Of a DNA stretch of 41,353 bases, positions 25,488 to 32,366 are shown piece by piece. The stretch is taken from positions 1 through 41,353 of the forward strand of contig JAAYAY010000429.1 of the NCBI GenBank assembly GCA_012719125.1, read 5' to 3'. Each line of letters begins with the position of its first letter. Positions within the stretch are counted from its first letter, which is position 1. Origin of the DNA: Planctomycetaceae bacterium. Its GTDB lineage: Bacteria > Planctomycetota > Planctomycetia > Pirellulales > Thermoguttaceae. Below the pieces are notes generated by a model that saw nothing but the letters and a program-made list of their open reading frames with translations, searched no databases and was not told the DNA's origin. The position numbers and the translations under genes are program-made.

Positions 25488-25763
25488 ATGGCCGTCGATT
25501 TCGAAGACGGACCTGGACGGTTCCCGACGACGAGGGCCCTCGACGATGCTCGGCTCTGGTTCACATGCAGCCAGGGCCGGTTCTCGGGTGCCGAACTTCT
25601 GCGACTGCCCGGTTCGCGCGGCCAGCTCACTCTCGTCTCCACCGGCGAGGGCGCCGGCCCGGTGATTTGGTGGGTATTTGCGTTGGCGACGGAACTTCCT
25701 GATCTGAGTGTGGAGGGTAGCGGGCGGCAGATTCGCGTGTTGGGGCAGACGTTTCGTCTCTGA
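25488..25763 (+). CDS. Small hypothetical protein downstream of glgC
   Basis: A 91-residue protein without signal peptide or known domain. It has a good ribosome site (GGGGGAG) and starts 24 bases after glgC, so it is probably in the same transcript. The second half alternates hydrophobic and polar residues (QLTLVSTGEGAGPVIWWVFA) as in a small beta fold. A competing frame starting at the glgC stop is less protein-like. The function is unknown. Confidence 0.5.
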   Translation: MAVDFEDGPGRFPTTRALDDARLWFTCSQGRFSGAELLRLPGSRGQLTLVSTGEGAGPVIWWVFALATELPDLSVEGSGRQIRVLGQTFRL

Positions 25764-25793
25764 TGTGCCAAGGAGGTGGAGGGTCATTCTGGG

Positions 25794-25887
25794 CTGTTGA
25801 AAAGGGGGGACTGGCTCCGCAACATCTTGCAGCCTTGCGACACCGGACATACTACCGGTTGCGGTGCCTGTCCCCCTTTTTCAACAG
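25794..25887. repeat. 94-bp palindromic element (CTGTTGAAAA...GGGGACAGGCACC type)
   Basis: Two 30-base arms (25794-25823 and 25858-25887) are inverted and match at 27 of 30 positions. Each begins CTGTTGAAAA and reads on to GGACAGGCACCGCAAC or a close variant. The centre has a smaller hairpin, ACCGG-ACATACT-ACCGGT. The whole can fold into one long hairpin. It resembles REP-like elements moved in trans by RAYT-type (Y1) transposases; no transposase is present here. Apart from this element I see no feature in 25764-26119. Confidence 0.85.
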
Positions 25888-26119
25888 ACCGGGCTCACTC
25901 TGGAGCAAGAGGTTGGCTGTAGATGATCACTGCCGAAGGACAGAAGCTTGCGAGGCACTGGTCGAAATACGGTCAGGCGGCCCTCGATCCTCCTCGAAGA
26001 AGGCGTTAGCTATCGATATCGGCTGGCACGTGTTAAGATGGACTTGTACTGGGACATAGCGACGTGCGGGCACGGAACACCGATCCGAAAACACCTGTTA
26101 ACAGGAGGTAGACAACGCC

Positions 26120-26341
26120 GTGAGCACGATTGACGCGCCCCTCGAATGGGTAGAAAACGTGGGCAACTTGCGATTGCCGCCTCGAGCGAACCAACGGTTG
26201 CAGGAACTCATGGATCGCAACAACGAGGACCTGTTGTCGGATACCGAGCGTGCGGACCTGGAGTCCTTGGTTGAACTCAGCGAGCGTTTATCGTTGGTAC
26301 GGGCCGAGGCGATTCATTTGCTGGGACGCAAACCGGAATGA
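26120..26341 (+). CDS. Small conserved-type helical protein, possibly antitoxin-like
   Basis: A 73-residue protein starting at GTG, with an excellent AGGAGG site. The pattern LPPRANQRLQELMDRNNEDL followed by LSDTERADLESLVELSERLS and RAEAIHLLGRKPE is one I recall from small planctomycete and cyanobacterial proteins often found before HNH-type nuclease genes; this is memory, not a search. It would be mostly alpha-helical and cytoplasmic. No nuclease follows: 87 bases later comes a Tat-exported protein. It may be the orphan half of a former two-gene module. Confidence 0.6.
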   Translation: MSTIDAPLEWVENVGNLRLPPRANQRLQELMDRNNEDLLSDTERADLESLVELSERLSLVRAEAIHLLGRKPE

Positions 26342-26428
26342 CGTCCTGGAACGAAATCGCGCGAACGGTATGGTACGATCACGACCAGTCTGGCAACAAG
26401 CACGGCTTGCGTTCTCTGGAGGTTCTCG

Positions 26429-28294
26429 ATGACCAGTCCAACGACACGGCGGAGTTTTCTGAAGGCAGCGGCCGCGGTGAGCGGCAGCCTGGCAATTCAA
26501 GGAGTGAACGTTGCGGCGGAGGCCCCGCAGAGGGCCAAGCCGGCCGTCGGAGCCGAGGGTAGCGCAGGCGGCTCGCCGGTCCTCGTCGTCAGCCAGGACC
26601 TTTCCCGAGACGTCAGCCCCCGCGCTCCCGCCTGGGGATATATCACCGAGATTCTCGAGCGGGCGGGCGTGTTCTTCCAGCAAATCGCCCCTGAAGGGCT
26701 GCCGGCCCTGGCTCGGCAGCCGAAGTCGATTGTGCTGTTGGCAGGCGACTTGCAGCTCACATCCGAGCAACGCGACGCGCTTGCTGCATTCGTTACGGGC
26801 GGCGGCTCACTAATCGGCGTGGGCGGGACATCCGGGCTGAATGAGGTGTTTGGCATCACCGCCCGGCGTCCCTTGGCAGAAGGTTGGATCCAGGTGACGG
26901 CCCAGGATCACCCGATCACCTTGGGGCTGCGGAGTTCACTCCACGTATTTGGCGGCTATGCCGTGACGGCCGGTTCGGCGACGTCGCTGGCCGGAGTCGA
27001 GGCGGGAAAGCAGGGCGCCCGAGGCAGCACGATCCTGGAGAACTCGTTTGGAGAGGGACGAGCCATTCTGCTGGCCCCCGATTTGATTTTCTCCGTTGTG
27101 CACATCCAGCAGGGCGTGCCGGTGCTCCAGGACGGGACTCCGGCCCCGGACGAAACGGCGGCGATCGACGACGGTGCGCTGAAGGCCGAAGACGGTATGG
27201 TTCTGGATTGGCAGCGGGACCGCACGGCCATGGAGCCCGACGGCGAGCCCGTGTTTCTGGAACCGATCAGCGACGAACTGCGGGAGATCATTCTGCGGAG
27301 CATCTTCCACGCAGCGTGCCGGCAAGGCGTTCGCCTGCCCGTGCTGTGGTATTGGCCCCGTGCGCTCAAGGCCGTAGGGCACATCTCCCACGATACGGAC
27401 GGCAACATCCCGGAGCGAGCCTGGGCGATGCTGGAGGTGATGAACCGCGCCAAGATCAAGTCGACGTGGTGCACGATCTATCCGGGCGGCTACCCGCGGG
27501 AGTTCTACGAAGCCCTGAAGGAGCAGCAGTTCGAGATTGCGCTGCACTACGACGCCATGAGCGGCGGCGAGGAGACCTCCTGGTCGAAGAAGAACTTCCT
27601 TCTTCAGTACAACTGGCTGCTGAAAGAAACCGGCATCGAGACGATCGTCTCGAACAAGAATCACTACACGCGATGGGAGAACCGCCTCGATTATCTGCGC
27701 TGGTGTGAAGAGGTGGGCATTCAGTCGGACCAGACGCGAGGATCGAGCAAGAAGGGCACGATCGGCTTTCCCCTCGGCGGTTCGCAGCCCTATTTCCCCC
27801 TGGACGACGAAGGGGACTCACCGCGGCGGCTCAAGGTGCTTGAAGTCAACATGCTGACCCAGGACCTGGTGGTGGTGTGTCCGGCGGAGTATGGGAAGCA
27901 ACTTCTGGATTCGGCCGTGCGCCACCACGGCGTTGCCCACTTCCTGTTCCATCCCAATCACATTCTCAAGCCCGACGTTGCCGACACGATCTGCGGACTG
28001 GTGGATTACGGCCGATCGCAGGGCCTCGAGTGGTGGAAGAACGACGAGATCTGCCAATGGGAGACTCTGCGCCGGGGTGTTGCCGCGAGCTTTGACACAG
28101 GAACCGCTTTCACACTGCGCACGGCCCGGCCGCTCCGCGAGGCGACGCTGATGTTTCTCTGCCCCGAAAAGGAATCGCAAGCGATTAGCGTCGACGGGAA
28201 GACTGTGACCGGCAACAAGCAGACCGTCTACGGCTTTGAGTTTGATGCGGTGACGATGGACCTGGAGGGGGAGGTGAGAGTGCAGGTCGGGTGA
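26429..28294 (+). CDS. Tat-exported protein: amidotransferase-like domain plus polysaccharide-deacetylase-like domain
   Basis: A 621-residue protein. The Tat signal TRRSFLKAAAAVSG is at residues 6-19, with GGAGG seven bases before the ATG. Residues about 50-270 look like a class I glutamine-amidotransferase or ThuA-type fold (PKSIVLLAGDLQLTSEQRDA, FVTGGGSLIGVGGTSG), without the catalytic Cys. Residues about 305-560 resemble a NodB-type polysaccharide deacetylase: GHISHDTDGNIPERAWAMLE aligns with the metal-binding Asp segment, KSTWCTIYPGGYP with the next strand, and FEIALHYDAMSGG with the His region. The motifs depart from the standard T-F-D-D and H-x-x-x-H, so activity is uncertain. A short beta region ends the protein. 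The likely target is an extracytoplasmic glycan. A small membrane-protein ORF overlaps the stop codon. Confidence 0.65.
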   Translation: MTSPTTRRSFLKAAAAVSGSLAIQGVNVAAEAPQRAKPAVGAEGSAGGSPVLVVSQDLSRDVSPRAPAWGYITEILERAGVFFQQIAPEGLPALARQPKSIVLLAGDLQLTSEQRDALAAFVTGGGSLIGVGGTSGLNEVFGITARRPLAEGWIQVTAQDHPITLGLRSSLHVFGGYAVTAGSATSLAGVEAGKQGARGSTILENSFGEGRAILLAPDLIFSVVHIQQGVPVLQDGTPAPDETAAIDDGALKAEDGMVLDWQRDRTAMEPDGEPVFLEPISDELREIILRSIFHAACRQGVRLPVLWYWPRALKAVGHISHDTDGNIPERAWAMLEVMNRAKIKSTWCTIYPGGYPREFYEALKEQQFEIALHYDAMSGGEETSWSKKNFLLQYNWLLKETGIETIVSNKNHYTRWENRLDYLRWCEEVGIQSDQTRGSSKKGTIGFPLGGSQPYFPLDDEGDSPRRLKVLEVNMLTQDLVVVCPAEYGKQLLDSAVRHHGVAHFLFHPNHILKPDVADTICGLVDYGRSQGLEWWKNDEICQWETLRRGVAASFDTGTAFTLRTARPLREATLMFLCPEKESQAISVDGKTVTGNKQTVYGFEFDAVTMDLEGEVRVQVG

Positions 28295-28491
28295 GGGCCA
28301 TTTCGCTCATCAGCGTCTTCTACGGCGTGATGCTCTCCGAATTCCTCTTCGCACCTTTGCGAGTCATGGCCTTGAAGCGATCCGAGTCGGCAGAGGAACC
28401 CACTGTCAGCCGCGCCGTGCCCCTGCTACTGCTGCTGTTCGTCGTTTCCACGGTGGGCACGTTTTTCATTCTTCTGGTGGCCATCATGTGA
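28291..28491 (+). CDS. Small two-helix membrane protein, translationally coupled
   Basis: A 66-residue ORF that starts with GTG overlapping the previous stop (GTGA), a typical coupling arrangement. It has two hydrophobic segments, about residues 4-24 and 42-66 (AVPLLLLLFVVSTVGTFFIL), with a basic and acidic loop between. It would insert in the inner membrane. No family is recognised. The overlap and the membrane pattern argue for a real gene; the lack of its own ribosome site and its size keep this tentative. Confidence 0.45.
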   Translation: MRAISLISVFYGVMLSEFLFAPLRVMALKRSESAEEPTVSRAVPLLLLLFVVSTVGTFFILLVAIM

Positions 28492-28565
28492 CAGCCAGAC
28501 CGGGCTTCTGAGACGCCCGCCGCGCGGGAGTTGCCCAAAGCCGTTCCGGAGAAAGGCCCTCATTT

Positions 28566-28789
28566 CTACAGAGGCAAATAGGCCACACGACCGAGCCACT
28601 CTTGCTGTTCCGTACACTGAACGATGAGCAGAAGCTCTTGGATAGCGAGTCCCGCGGGGAGACGATTATCCAGCACGAAGACTCCAGGCACACATCCTGA
28701 ATGCGAACGACATCCAGTTTGGGTTCACGCAGCGCCAAGCCGCGAAGGATATCGCCATTGAAGTTCTCGTCTGCGAGTAGTCGCAGCAT
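28566..28789 (-). pseudogene. Broken DUF5615 PIN-like toxin gene
   Basis: The first 37 codons read MLRLLADENFNGDILRGLAL and on to VVRIQDVCLES, the N-terminus of DUF5615 PIN-like nucleases with the acidic ADEN motif. The frame then breaks. One base over, the strand resumes with VFVLDNRLPAGLAIQELLLI, VQCTEQQEWLGRVAYLPL and a TAG at 28566-28568, matching the family's C-terminal helix and last strand (typically ending YLPL). The middle third, which should carry the remaining acidic metal ligands, is missing. So an internal deletion of roughly 40 codons plus a frameshift has destroyed the toxin. It lies nine bases after the antitoxin gene, in normal operon order. Family assignment is from memory of the pattern. 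Confidence 0.7.
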
Positions 28790-28798
28790 GGACGAACC

Positions 28799-29128
28799 TC
28801 ATGGCTGGCGCCGGGCGGCCAGCCGTTGGCGGATTTCACTCATGTTGCCCTGCCGGAGTTCAATCTTCTGACGAACACTCCTCGCCTTCTCTTCGCGTTG
28901 GACGAGATACTCCTCGACTTCGTTGCGGTGACGCAGGTAATAGGCGATCACGGCGTAGACATCCGGCAGATTCAGGGCAGAGTACTGCTGCACGATTGTC
29001 TCGGGCGTTGCACCATCCCGAAAGGACTGAATCACCAGTTCCAGCAGAACTCGTGAACTACCTACTCGCAACGCGCCGTCCGAGTCTTCATGCAAAGGCG
29101 GCGAATCAGCTTGAAGGGAAAAGGACAA
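28799..29128 (-). CDS. DUF433 family antitoxin
   Basis: A 109-residue protein. GALRVGSSRVLLELVIQSFR, then DGATPETIVQQYSALNLPDV and YAVIAYYLRHRNEVEEYL, is the DUF433 pattern: a short strand for dimerisation and a helix-turn-helix. A charged C-terminal tail (about 75-109) would wrap the toxin. DUF433 proteins bind operator DNA and neutralise PIN-like DUF5615 partners. The start appears to be TTG, with AGGAG nine bases upstream; no earlier ATG fits. The antitoxin looks intact while its downstream toxin is broken, so it may now act only as a DNA-binding protein or be on its way to loss. Confidence 0.8.
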   Translation of the reverse strand: MSFSLQADSPPLHEDSDGALRVGSSRVLLELVIQSFRDGATPETIVQQYSALNLPDVYAVIAYYLRHRNEVEEYLVQREEKARSVRQKIELRQGNMSEIRQRLAARRQP

Positions 29129-29347
29129 CGAACGAAGCTCCTATTTCAGATCGGCGTTGGCAACACCTGGAACGCTATAGCGCAGAATAGCCCGATTGAG
29201 TGGTGCAGTCAAGAACGTGGTCTGGCCTGGCATGGCCGAGCGCGTGGGCAAGCCCACACAGCTATCCGTACGCCATGACGCGACACTCCCTTTGGGATAG
29301 AATGGTCCTTGCTTACTCGCCCGACACGCTCCCATAGGAGTTCCACC

Positions 29348-30541
29348 GTGAAGACCATCCGCCGTCGAGCTTTCCTCCTTCAGGCCTTGGGAACCTCGGC
29401 GGCCGGCGTGCTCTGGCCTCTCTGCCCTGCAACAAGGACGGCGGCCGACGAGAGTCACTCCTTGAAGATGGCGGCCACCGGCACCTCCACGCCCGACGCC
29501 GACCTCCTCAATCAAGCCCGGCGGATCCACCAGGCCGCCCTGATCGTCGACTCCCACGTCGATATCTTCGGCACGCAGTACGCAACCCCGCAGCTCGACC
29601 CGGGCGTCGACAACCCAGACCTGCGGTGCGACCTGGTCAAGATGGCGGCCGGAGGCGTCGACGGCGTGTTCCTGGCGGTCTACACGGGCCAGGGACCGCG
29701 AAACTCGGAGGCCTATCGTGAGGTTCATGCCAAGGCCCTCAAACTGCTGGAGGCGATTCGCCGAGTGCCCCGGCAGTACCCCGACCGCTGCGAGCGGGCC
29801 CTTTCGCCCGACGACGTCGAGCGGATCGTCAAGTCGGGCCGGCGGGCTATCATGATCGGGATGGAGAACGGATACCCGATCGGAACCGACCTGGCCAACG
29901 TGGAGAAGTTCTACCACCTGGGCGTCCGCTACATCACCTTGAGCCACAACGGGCACAACCAGATCTGCGATTCCTGCATTCCGAAAGCCGAACTGGGCGA
30001 CAAGGCCGGCGAGCACAACGGGCTCAGCCCCTTCGGACGCCAGGTGGTGGCCGAGATGAATCGCCTGGGGATGATGATCGACGTGTCGCACGTTGCGTCG
30101 ACGTCGCTTCGTGACGTCCTCGCCCTCAGCAAGGCCCCAATCATCGCCAGTCACTCCGGATGCAAGGCCATTTACAGTCATCCCCGCAATCTCGACGACG
30201 ACGAATTGCGGGCGCTGGCGGCCGGCGGCGGGGTCGTTCAGGTGGTCACCGTTCCCGAGTTTCTCAAGAAGCCAGTGAGCGAGGAAACTGCTGATGCTAC
30301 CATCGAGGATTTCATGGATCACCTCGACCATGCCGTGAAGGTGGCCGGCATCGATCACGTGGGTATCGGCAGCGACTTCGACGGAGGCGGCGGCGTGCCG
30401 GGATTCAATAACCACGCCGAGAGCCTGGACGTCACCGTGGCCCTGCTACAACGCGGCTATTCACAAACGGACATCGAGAAGATCTGGGGCGGAAATCTCC
30501 TGCGAGTCTGGCGGGAGGTTCAGAAGCTGGGGGGCAGGTAG
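29348..30541 (+). CDS. Membrane dipeptidase (peptidase family M19), Tat-exported
   Basis: A 397-residue protein. It begins at GTG with GGAG seven bases upstream and a twin-arginine signal (KTIRRRAFLLQALGTSAAG). All six zinc ligands and catalytic residues of renal dipeptidase have counterparts: His70 and Asp72 in IVDSHVDIF, Glu163 in GMENG, His228 in DVSHVA, His249 in IASHSG (21 residues apart, as in the human enzyme), and Asp333 in GIGSDFDGG. The family hydrolyses dipeptides, including those with D-residues at the C-terminal side. Here it would work outside the cytoplasm, in peptide scavenging or wall-peptide recycling. Upstream in-frame codons (from TTG 29309) would put residues ahead of the Tat motif and are less likely. 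It is divergent from the antitoxin gene. Confidence 0.9.
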   Translation: MKTIRRRAFLLQALGTSAAGVLWPLCPATRTAADESHSLKMAATGTSTPDADLLNQARRIHQAALIVDSHVDIFGTQYATPQLDPGVDNPDLRCDLVKMAAGGVDGVFLAVYTGQGPRNSEAYREVHAKALKLLEAIRRVPRQYPDRCERALSPDDVERIVKSGRRAIMIGMENGYPIGTDLANVEKFYHLGVRYITLSHNGHNQICDSCIPKAELGDKAGEHNGLSPFGRQVVAEMNRLGMMIDVSHVASTSLRDVLALSKAPIIASHSGCKAIYSHPRNLDDDELRALAAGGGVVQVVTVPEFLKKPVSEETADATIEDFMDHLDHAVKVAGIDHVGIGSDFDGGGGVPGFNNHAESLDVTVALLQRGYSQTDIEKIWGGNLLRVWREVQKLGGR

Positions 30542-30603
30542 TCGCTGGTTGAACAGCGACGCCTCAATATCGTGCATGAAATGAAGAACGCTCATAGCCA
30601 CAT

Positions 30604-30690
30604 CGTTTAACCCGCTGCCGTAGGCGAGGCAGAATCTGATAGATATTTCCAATCAGAATCTCATCCTCGCCTGCGGCAGCGGGTTAAACG
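30604..30690. repeat. Inverted repeat element (GTTTAACCCGCTGCCG type)
   Basis: Two 26-base arms, 30604-30629 and 30665-30690, match at 25 of 26 positions in inverted orientation around a 35-base centre. Each arm reads CGTTTAACCCGCTGCCG, then AGGCGAGG after one or two variable bases. A single copy of the same arm occurs at 37165-37190. This is probably a mobile palindromic element or a relic of one. Confidence 0.85.
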
Positions 30691-30762
30691 ACGGTCGTGC
30701 TGGAACGCACCACGACTGGCAGGGGAATGCGGGACTATCCAATCGATCCGGAGGGCAACACC

Positions 30763-31236
30763 ATGCGGCGGTTATACCTGGTCGTCTTCTCGTCGGTTCT
30801 GACCTTCGCCAGTGCAGGTCCGGCCGAAACGCTCACTCTGCCTCGCGACCACCGGCCCGGCTGGCTCTCGGAGGAGGGCCTGGTCATGGCGGGCAGTTGG
30901 GAGCCGTTGCCGTTCCGCGTGCGGCGCGACGGGAGCCCCGGCTTCACGCCGACGGCCGAGCAGCAGGCGGCGTACGAGCGAGAGCACAGTCCGGAACTGA
31001 CCGAGCGGGGTGACCAACAGTTTGTCCATCTGATCAACTACCGTGGCGCCGATCCCGTAAACGACATTGAGGTGCGACTCCGCATTCCCGACGATCGCCG
31101 AGTGAGGGACGTGGTTCTGGCGAGTCCGGAACGTGAGCGGGATCTGCCGGTCACCCATGCGAGTGAGGGCGGGTTCGTGACGTTTGTCGTGCCGCAATTA
31201 GACGTCTATGAGGTGGCGGTTATTTCGATCGAGTAG
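30763..31236 (+). CDS. Small secreted protein, possibly a deletion remnant of a glycosidase-like gene
   Basis: A 157-residue protein with a signal peptide (MRRLYLVVFSSVLTFASAG) and a GGAGG site eight bases upstream. The middle (RVRRDGSPGFTPTAEQQAAY then EREHSPEL) resembles the lead-in to the TIM barrel of certain secreted glycosidase-like proteins. The last 60 residues (FVHLINYRGADPVNDIEVRL) resemble their C-terminal beta-sandwich. The barrel that should lie between is absent, so I suspect an in-frame deletion that left a short fusion. The frame is open and the start is good, so it may still be made. This reading depends on memory of the larger family and is uncertain. Confidence 0.5.
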   Translation: MRRLYLVVFSSVLTFASAGPAETLTLPRDHRPGWLSEEGLVMAGSWEPLPFRVRRDGSPGFTPTAEQQAAYEREHSPELTERGDQQFVHLINYRGADPVNDIEVRLRIPDDRRVRDVVLASPERERDLPVTHASEGGFVTFVVPQLDVYEVAVISIE

Positions 31237-31374
31237 CCGCCCCTTCTTGATGCGCGGCCCATGTCTTAGAATGGCTGATTGTCGAGGTTGTTGCCCATCT
31301 TCACGTTCCTTTTTTTCGTCCGCTTGCCTGATCTGCGGGTCAGGTCGCGGCGAAGCTGAGAGGACCAAGCAGCC

Positions 31375-32247
31375 ATGCAGGTGACAAAGGCCGTGATCGC
31401 CGTCGCCGGGTTCGGGACCCGGTTTCTGCCGGCCACCAAGTCGGTGCCGAAGGAACTCTTGCCCATTGTCGATAAGCCGATCGTTCAGTATCTCGTCGAA
31501 GAGGCGGTCCAGTCCGGCATTCGCGACATCATCCTGGTCACCCGGCCGGGCGGACAGGCGATTGCCGATCACTTCGCCAGCGCGCGGGAACTGGAGATTC
31601 ATCTTCAGGAACAGGGAAAGAAAAAATACCTGGAGATCGTCCAGGCGATCGCCCAGATGGCGAACATCGCCGTGGTCAGCCAGGGGCGTCATCTCCCCTA
31701 CGGGAACGGTTCGCCGATCCTGGCCGCCAAGGCGTTCCTCGACGAGGGCGAACCCTTCATCTACATGTTCGGCGACGATCTCGTGCTGTCGGAGACACCG
31801 TGCGTCAAGCAGTTAATCGACACCTATCAGCAAGGCCAGCCGGCGGGTGTGATCGCTTTCCAGGAAGTTCCTCGCGAGGAGATCAGCCGCTATGCGGCCG
31901 CGAAACTTCGAGGCGACACAATGGAGATTGTGTCGCTCATCGAAAAGGCGCCGGCCGAAGAGGCCGCCTCCAATCTGGCCCAGCTCGGCCGTTTTCTGCT
32001 GCCGTGGCGGATTGTCGAGCTGCTCGAAGCAATGAAAGTCGGCAAGGGCGACGAGCTCTATCTGACCTATGCCAACAATCAGCTCTGCCAGGAAAGCAAG
32101 GTGCTGGCCCACAAGATCGAAGGCACCTGGTATACCACGGGCGATCCGCTGCGGTTCCTGAGGGCGACGGTGGAGTACGCTCTACGCCATCCCGAAATCG
32201 CCGAAGACTTCGCCGAGTACCTGCGAAGCCTGAACCTCTCCAAGTAA
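31375..32247 (+). CDS. galU: UTP--glucose-1-phosphate uridylyltransferase
   Basis: A 290-residue protein, the usual GalU size. It makes UDP-glucose from glucose-1-phosphate and UTP in the cytoplasm, feeding envelope glycans, trehalose and exopolysaccharide. The motif order is complete: KAVIAVAGFGTRFLPATKSV, then PKELLPIVDKPIVQYLVEEA, the metal-binding FMFGDD-type stretch (FIYMFGDDLVLS), and a C-terminal segment with GTWYTTGDPLRFLRA. GAGAGGA lies about 11 bases before the ATG. It follows the small secreted protein by 138 bases and ends before a hairpin that may terminate it. With glgC 6 kb away, both main outlets for glucose-1-phosphate lie in this window. Confidence 0.93.
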   Translation: MQVTKAVIAVAGFGTRFLPATKSVPKELLPIVDKPIVQYLVEEAVQSGIRDIILVTRPGGQAIADHFASARELEIHLQEQGKKKYLEIVQAIAQMANIAVVSQGRHLPYGNGSPILAAKAFLDEGEPFIYMFGDDLVLSETPCVKQLIDTYQQGQPAGVIAFQEVPREEISRYAAAKLRGDTMEIVSLIEKAPAEEAASNLAQLGRFLLPWRIVELLEAMKVGKGDELYLTYANNQLCQESKVLAHKIEGTWYTTGDPLRFLRATVEYALRHPEIAEDFAEYLRSLNLSK

Positions 32248-32278
32248 GCGTCGTTCGAGGATTGAGTGTCGCACTGTA

Positions 32279-32308
32279 GGACAGGTTTGCAGTTCCTGCA
32301 ACCTGTCC
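32279..32308. terminator. Hairpin between converging galU and HEAT genes
   Basis: GGACAGGT ... ACCTGTCC encloses an inner TGCAG/CTGCA stem with a single bulge, about 13 pairs in all. It starts 32 bases after the galU stop. No T run follows on either strand, so it may be a repeat used as a barrier rather than a classic terminator. Confidence 0.5.
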
Positions 32309-32366
32309 AAGGCATGCTGCCAGTCTGTCCTGCGACAGTCATTTCTCGACCGATGCTAAGCGGCTC

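Noticed and set aside
25948-26133. 61-codon ORF before the small helical protein
   Set aside because: No ribosome site and no pattern; it overlaps the strong AGGAGG site and GTG start of the better-supported gene.
29141-30415. Minus-strand ORF of 424 codons opposite the dipeptidase
   Set aside because: Antisense of a gene with all M19 ligands in place. Its last residues, outside the dipeptidase, look slightly protein-like but could not be linked to any family.
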